Made by a program: the position numbers and the translations under genes | Notes under the pieces: model-generated | The model's database searches: none | Seen by the model: only the letters and a program-made list of their open reading frames with translations | Told to the model about the DNA's origin: nothing | Source of the DNA: Acidobacteriota bacterium | GTDB taxonomy: Bacteria > Actinomycetota > Acidimicrobiia > Acidimicrobiales > Ilumatobacteraceae | Assembly: GCA_018970175.1 (NCBI GenBank) | Contig: JAGWWV010000006.1 | Span: 1-64,000, forward strand | Length of the DNA stretch: 64,000 nt | Reading direction: 5' to 3' | Shown: in pieces, positions 61,276 through 64,000 of the stretch | Position numbering within the stretch: position 1 is the first letter of the stretch | How the letters are laid out: each line of letters begins with the position of its first letter

Positions 61276-62022
61276 TCAGCGCTCCTGTTCGGTCGGCCGA
61301 ACGAGCAGATCGCTCACCGACACCCCCGCCGGCCGCGTGACGCAGAACGTGATGGTCTCGGCGATCTCTTCGGCGGTCATCGCGGGCATCGCCTCGAGGC
61401 TGGCGCGAATCTTGGCGAGCAGATCGGGGCGAATGTGTTCGATGAACTCGGACTTGGTGAACCCCGGCGCAACGATGGACACGCGCACGTGTTTCGATGC
61501 GAGCTCTTGACGCAAACCGTCACTGAACGCGTTCACGGCGAACTTCGTCGCCGCATAGACGGAACTTCCCGGCAGCGCCTTGCGACCGGCCACCGAGCTG
61601 ATGTTCACAATGTCGGCGACCCCGCGCGGGCCGGCTGCAGCCTCGACGAGATGTTTGAGCGCAATGTGGGTGCAATTCAAGACGCCCATCACATTCACGT
61701 CGACCATACGACGCCAATCTTCCAACTCGACCTGCACGGCGGGGCCGGTGAGACCGATGCCGGCGTTGTTCACCAGAATGTCGATGCGGCCGAACTGCGC
61801 AACGGTGCCGTCGACCATGCGTTGCACCGAGGCGACGTCGGTGACGTCGCATTCGAATGCATGTACGTTCGCCACCGAGGAGGCGAGGCTCGCCAGGCGG
61901 TCGGCGCGCCGCGCCGCGGCCACCACCGTTGCGCCGCGTGCCGCCAGGTCGCGCGCGGTCGCCTCGCCGATACCCGACGACGCGCCCGTCACCACGGCCA
62001 CACATCCTTTCAACGACGCCAT
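61276..62022 (-). CDS. Short-chain dehydrogenase/reductase
   Basis: The 248-aa classical SDR from ATG 62022 has TGASSGIGEAT, NNAGIGLTG, catalytic Ser in NISSVAGRKAL and YAATK. Start and upstream stop overlap as TGATG; the ORF-track GTG at 62025 is one codon earlier. Substrate unknown. Confidence 0.88.
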   Translation of the reverse strand: MASLKGCVAVVTGASSGIGEATARDLAARGATVVAAARRADRLASLASSVANVHAFECDVTDVASVQRMVDGTVAQFGRIDILVNNAGIGLTGPAVQVELEDWRRMVDVNVMGVLNCTHIALKHLVEAAAGPRGVADIVNISSVAGRKALPGSSVYAATKFAVNAFSDGLRQELASKHVRVSIVAPGFTKSEFIEHIRPDLLAKIRASLEAMPAMTAEEIAETITFCVTRPAGVSVSDLLVRPTEQER

Positions 62023-63284
62023 CACTTGGCCGCGATTCCGTCGAGAAGAGGCAGCACGTACTTCATCAATCCCTCGTGGTCCTCGGACATCGGGAAGTGC
62101 CCGAGGCCCTTCATGATCTGCATTGTCGACCCCGGAATCTCACGACCCGCCAACTCGGTCCAGGGAATCGTCGGGAAGTCGTACTCGCCCGTCAGCAGGT
62201 GCACCGCGCACTTCCGTGTGTCGATGAGATGACCCTGCCCACGCAGGTCGTGGGTGACCGCGTAATAGTCGATGTCGCCGGGGAACGCACCAGGTGCGCC
62301 CTGCGAATAATGCAGCCGCGTTTCCTGGCGCGAGCTCTCCGGTGCCGTCGGCGACATGATCATCATCATCGTCGCCGCGTGCTTCGCAGGGTCGATGTCC
62401 TGCGAATCTTCCAGGGCACCTTCGGGAATGTCTGCGTGCAGTCCACCCTCGAGTGCAAGAACTGCACGGAACTCGTCGGGATGGAAACGGGCAAGGTCGA
62501 GCGCCAACATTCCGCCAACCGACGAACCGATGAACACGGGACGGTCGAGGCCCAACACCTGCGCCAACTGCACCGGCAGAGCCATCGCATTCTCGGGCGT
62601 CAGCGTGTAACGCTCGGCCCACCAGGCCTTTTCAACGGGCGGCAGCGACTTACCGTGGAACGGCATGTCGTAGACGATGACGCGGTATTTCGACGTGATG
62701 CGCTCGTCCTCCAGAAAGTGGCGGAACTGACGGCCATCGGCACCGGCAGTGTGCTGGCACAGAAGACCGATGCCCTGGCCGGCTTCCTCGAAGTACACGC
62801 GATTGTCGTAGCCCCCGATGTTCAGGTGCACGTAACGACCGACGGCCTTGTCGAAGGTGCCGTGCGGACGCGTGTAACCACCGGGCTTCGGCGCAGGGTC
62901 GGTGCCGTTTACTGCCGCGCGCAACAACTCACAAAAGCGACGCGTTGCCAAATGACGCTCGGCGTCGGGGTGCGCGGGGCTCAACACCAAACCGCCGACT
63001 GCGGCAGCCGCGATGTAGTCGACGAAGCCCGACGGAGGAACTGCTGCGAGCAGGTGTCCCCACGTCTCGGAGCTTGCGCTCACTTGGAAGTCATCACCCG
63101 ATCCCGACAAGCCGTCACCCTTCGCCGGTGAGGCCGCGCCGACTTTTCCGCGCGACACGTCCATGCGCCAGCCCACACCGTCGACGAGCACCGTCATGGA
63201 ACCCGTCCACCACCGTGCGTTGTACTGGAATTCGCCGTCGGCATTTGCGAAGGCAATCGCCTTCGCCACGACTCCGTCATTCAT
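62022..63284 (-). CDS. SCP2-like domain fused to alpha/beta hydrolase
   Basis: The 420-aa protein from ATG 63284 has an AAAGGTGG SD. Residues 1-125 look like an SCP2-type ligand-binding domain (FQYNARWWTGSMTVLVDGVGWR, GSGDDFQVSASSETWGHLLAAVPP, RRFCELLRAAVNG). The rest is an alpha/beta hydrolase with LLCQHTAGADGRQFRHF, YDMPFHGKS, the nucleophile elbow GSSVGG (Ser about 245) and GLGHFPMSEDHEG with the His. The fusion would present a hydrophobic substrate directly to the hydrolase. First gene of the operon. Confidence 0.83.
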   Translation of the reverse strand: MNDGVVAKAIAFANADGEFQYNARWWTGSMTVLVDGVGWRMDVSRGKVGAASPAKGDGLSGSGDDFQVSASSETWGHLLAAVPPSGFVDYIAAAAVGGLVLSPAHPDAERHLATRRFCELLRAAVNGTDPAPKPGGYTRPHGTFDKAVGRYVHLNIGGYDNRVYFEEAGQGIGLLCQHTAGADGRQFRHFLEDERITSKYRVIVYDMPFHGKSLPPVEKAWWAERYTLTPENAMALPVQLAQVLGLDRPVFIGSSVGGMLALDLARFHPDEFRAVLALEGGLHADIPEGALEDSQDIDPAKHAATMMMIMSPTAPESSRQETRLHYSQGAPGAFPGDIDYYAVTHDLRGQGHLIDTRKCAVHLLTGEYDFPTIPWTELAGREIPGSTMQIMKGLGHFPMSEDHEGLMKYVLPLLDGIAAK

Positions 63285-63382
63285 GGCCCCCACCTTTCGG
63301 CCCACCCCCGCGGGCCTTCGTGCACATTAACCGCGGGAACAAACGTCGGTCATTCGACACCCCCTTGCGCACACATGGAGGC
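63285..63382. other. Spacer upstream of the toxin-like gene
   Basis: A 98-bp divergent spacer between the hydrolase fusion and the toxin-like gene. It contains a CACATTAACCG stretch and is less GC-rich than average. No clear TANNNT at leaderless spacing was found. Confidence 0.4.
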
Positions 63383-63651
63383 GTGTTACTCTTCGAACAC
63401 GTCGGAATTCGCGCTTCCGCGTTCAAGCACGGCCTGACCCGTGAAGCAATCGAGCACGCGTTCGAAACTCGGCTACCGATGGCCGATGAGCAAGATCGAG
63501 GCGACCGTGTCGTCTATTTATTCGTCGGATTCGACCATGCCGGTAACGAAATTGAGCTTGCCGCTGAACTCGACATTCTTCGGCGTTTTTTCATCTTCCA
63601 CGCGATGCCACGCCGAAAACACTTCCTCAGCAATGAAAGGAACTTTTTTGA
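63383..63651 (+). CDS. BrnT-like toxin candidate, apparently frameshifted at its 3' end
   Basis: From GTG 63383 about 85 residues match the pattern of small actinobacterial BrnT/RelE-type toxins: RASAFKHGLTREAIEHAF, DRVVYLFVGFDHAGNEIELAA, FFIFHAMPRRKHFL. The frame then runs on through non-homologous sequence to 63919, completely overlapping the next gene. At a T6 run (63644-63649) a -1 slip, or one inserted T, gives an immediate TGA at 63649-63651 that overlaps the TTG start of the next gene (TTGA). This suggests a base error, a slippage-dependent stop, or a degraded gene. The end given is that shifted stop. Confidence 0.5.
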
Positions 63652-63926
63652 CAAGTCAAGAGTCCGAACCTCGGGCAAACGGTCGGCCAAGCACCTCCGT
63701 GCGGCGCACTTTTTCGGCCGAGGAAATGAGCAACATGATCACTCCGGTTGCGCTCGAGCGGTTCCGCGAATCGATCAAAACGATGGGGCCGTTCGAGGCC
63801 GATCCGTCACCCAACACCCCGGAACACGATGCATGGCTCGACCGCTGGGTCGAGGGATATTGCGCTTCGGGCCACGACCCCAACTACACGGGTCCGGACG
63901 ACACGGGTCTAGGCGATGAGGCCTGA
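63648..63926 (+). CDS. Small protein downstream of the toxin-like gene (possible antitoxin)
   Basis: The 92-aa protein is read from TTG 63648, placed by AAAGGA six bases upstream; ATG 63633 and ATG 63729 are alternatives. It contains ITPVALERFRESIKTMGPFEA, PEHDAWLDRWVEGYCASGHD and an acidic end. It is not recognised. Position and stop-start coupling after a toxin-like gene suggest an antitoxin, but no DNA-binding motif is visible, so this is only a suggestion. It ends directly at the convergent nadC stop. Confidence 0.6.
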   Translation: MTSQESEPRANGRPSTSVRRTFSAEEMSNMITPVALERFRESIKTMGPFEADPSPNTPEHDAWLDRWVEGYCASGHDPNYTGPDDTGLGDEA

Positions 63927-64000
63927 TCAGAGCGTGCGGACGTAGTCGAGGCCGATGTCGAGAATTGGCGACGAATGCGTGAGCCCACCCACCGAGACGT
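63927..64000 (-). CDS. nadC: Nicotinate-nucleotide pyrophosphorylase NadC, C-terminal end (partial)
   Basis: The last 24 codons before the TGA at 63929-63927 read VSVGGLTHSSPILDIGLDYVRTL, closely matching the conserved C-terminus of quinolinate phosphoribosyltransferase (SVGALTHS...LDIGLD). The enzyme converts quinolinate and PRPP to nicotinate mononucleotide in de novo NAD synthesis. The rest of the gene is beyond the window. Confidence 0.8.
   Translation of the reverse strand, partial: VSVGGLTHSSPILDIGLDYVRTL

Noticed and set aside
62945-63382. Upstream part of the 324-aa plus-strand ORF ending at 63919
   Set aside because: Antisense to the SCP2-hydrolase fusion; only the part from GTG 63383 resembles a protein family.
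1-64000. CRISPR arrays, tRNA or rRNA genes, prophage or toxin-rich islands
   Set aside because: No regularly spaced repeats, cloverleaf-like sequences or rRNA-like blocks were noticed on reading; a tool scan (tRNAscan-SE, CRISPRCasFinder) would be needed for certainty.

Overview
The window reads as chromosomal DNA from a high-GC actinobacterium, most likely of the class Acidimicrobiia (an inference from gene content, not a database result). The supporting signs are three luciferase-like F420-type oxidoreductases, a mycothiol S-conjugate amidase (Mca), a mycothiol-dependent-isomerase-like protein, an actinobacterial-type DapD, a wax ester synthase/DGAT, several FadE/FadD/SDR sets, and many TANNNT -10 boxes 6-9 nt upstream of start codons, which is the signature of leaderless mRNAs. 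Genes are tightly packed with frequent ATGA/GTGA overlaps and short convergent overlaps. No rRNA, tRNA, CRISPR array or prophage is visible.

Layout. 1-9.1 kb: tail of an unknown gene, a secreted Cys-rich protein, a hydratase-2/SDR pair resembling the two halves of peroxisomal MFE-2, a geranylgeranyl-reductase-family flavoprotein, an FMN 2-nitropropane-dioxygenase/FabK-like enzyme, an MFS exporter, a beta-lactamase-fold esterase and an F420-type oxidoreductase. 9.1-14.9 kb: a LarE-like sulfur transferase diverging from a hydrolase plus a peptidase-S51-like/CysS-tail fusion, then a complete Zn/Mn ABC importer on the minus strand. 14.9-27 kb: acyl-CoA ligases, dehydrogenases, SDRs and hydrolases of lipid or steroid-type catabolism, running into a PAP2 phosphatase, a DsbA-fold protein and a WS/DGAT that could make storage lipid. 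27-36.7 kb: a large secreted RCC1/Fn3-like protein, an MDMPI-like protein, an F420-type enzyme, NudC, thiolase, secreted nuclease, YdjC-like deacetylase, SCP2-like protein, Mca and a PEBP lipoprotein. 36.8-45.1 kb: PAS-GGDEF-EAL protein, LCP ligase, BirA divergent from a biotin carboxylase/BCCP subunit, LpdA-like reductase and a secreted M15 peptidase. 45.1-50.7 kb: lysS, dapD, nitroreductase, a B12-dependent mutase large subunit and a class II aldolase.

50.7-56.5 kb holds the two most striking loci. An EamA transporter gene is enclosed by perfect 33-bp inverted repeats and sits exactly between the stop codons of its two neighbours. Next to it is a branched-chain amino acid block (leuB, ilvE, cimA). 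Upstream of cimA is a 23-codon leader peptide ending in VVAAIIIIP, followed by a strong hairpin and a textbook intrinsic terminator: a transcription attenuator for isoleucine synthesis.

56-64 kb: greA, hydrolase, ADCK/UbiB-like kinase, a small acidic protein, a catabolic block (ACAD, SMP-30, SDR, SCP2-hydrolase fusion), a BrnT-like toxin candidate whose frame appears shifted at a T6 run, a small downstream partner, and the 3' end of nadC.

In functional terms the window combines lipid/acyl-CoA catabolism, storage lipid synthesis, branched-chain amino acid and lysine biosynthesis, metal uptake, and mycothiol/F420 redox chemistry.
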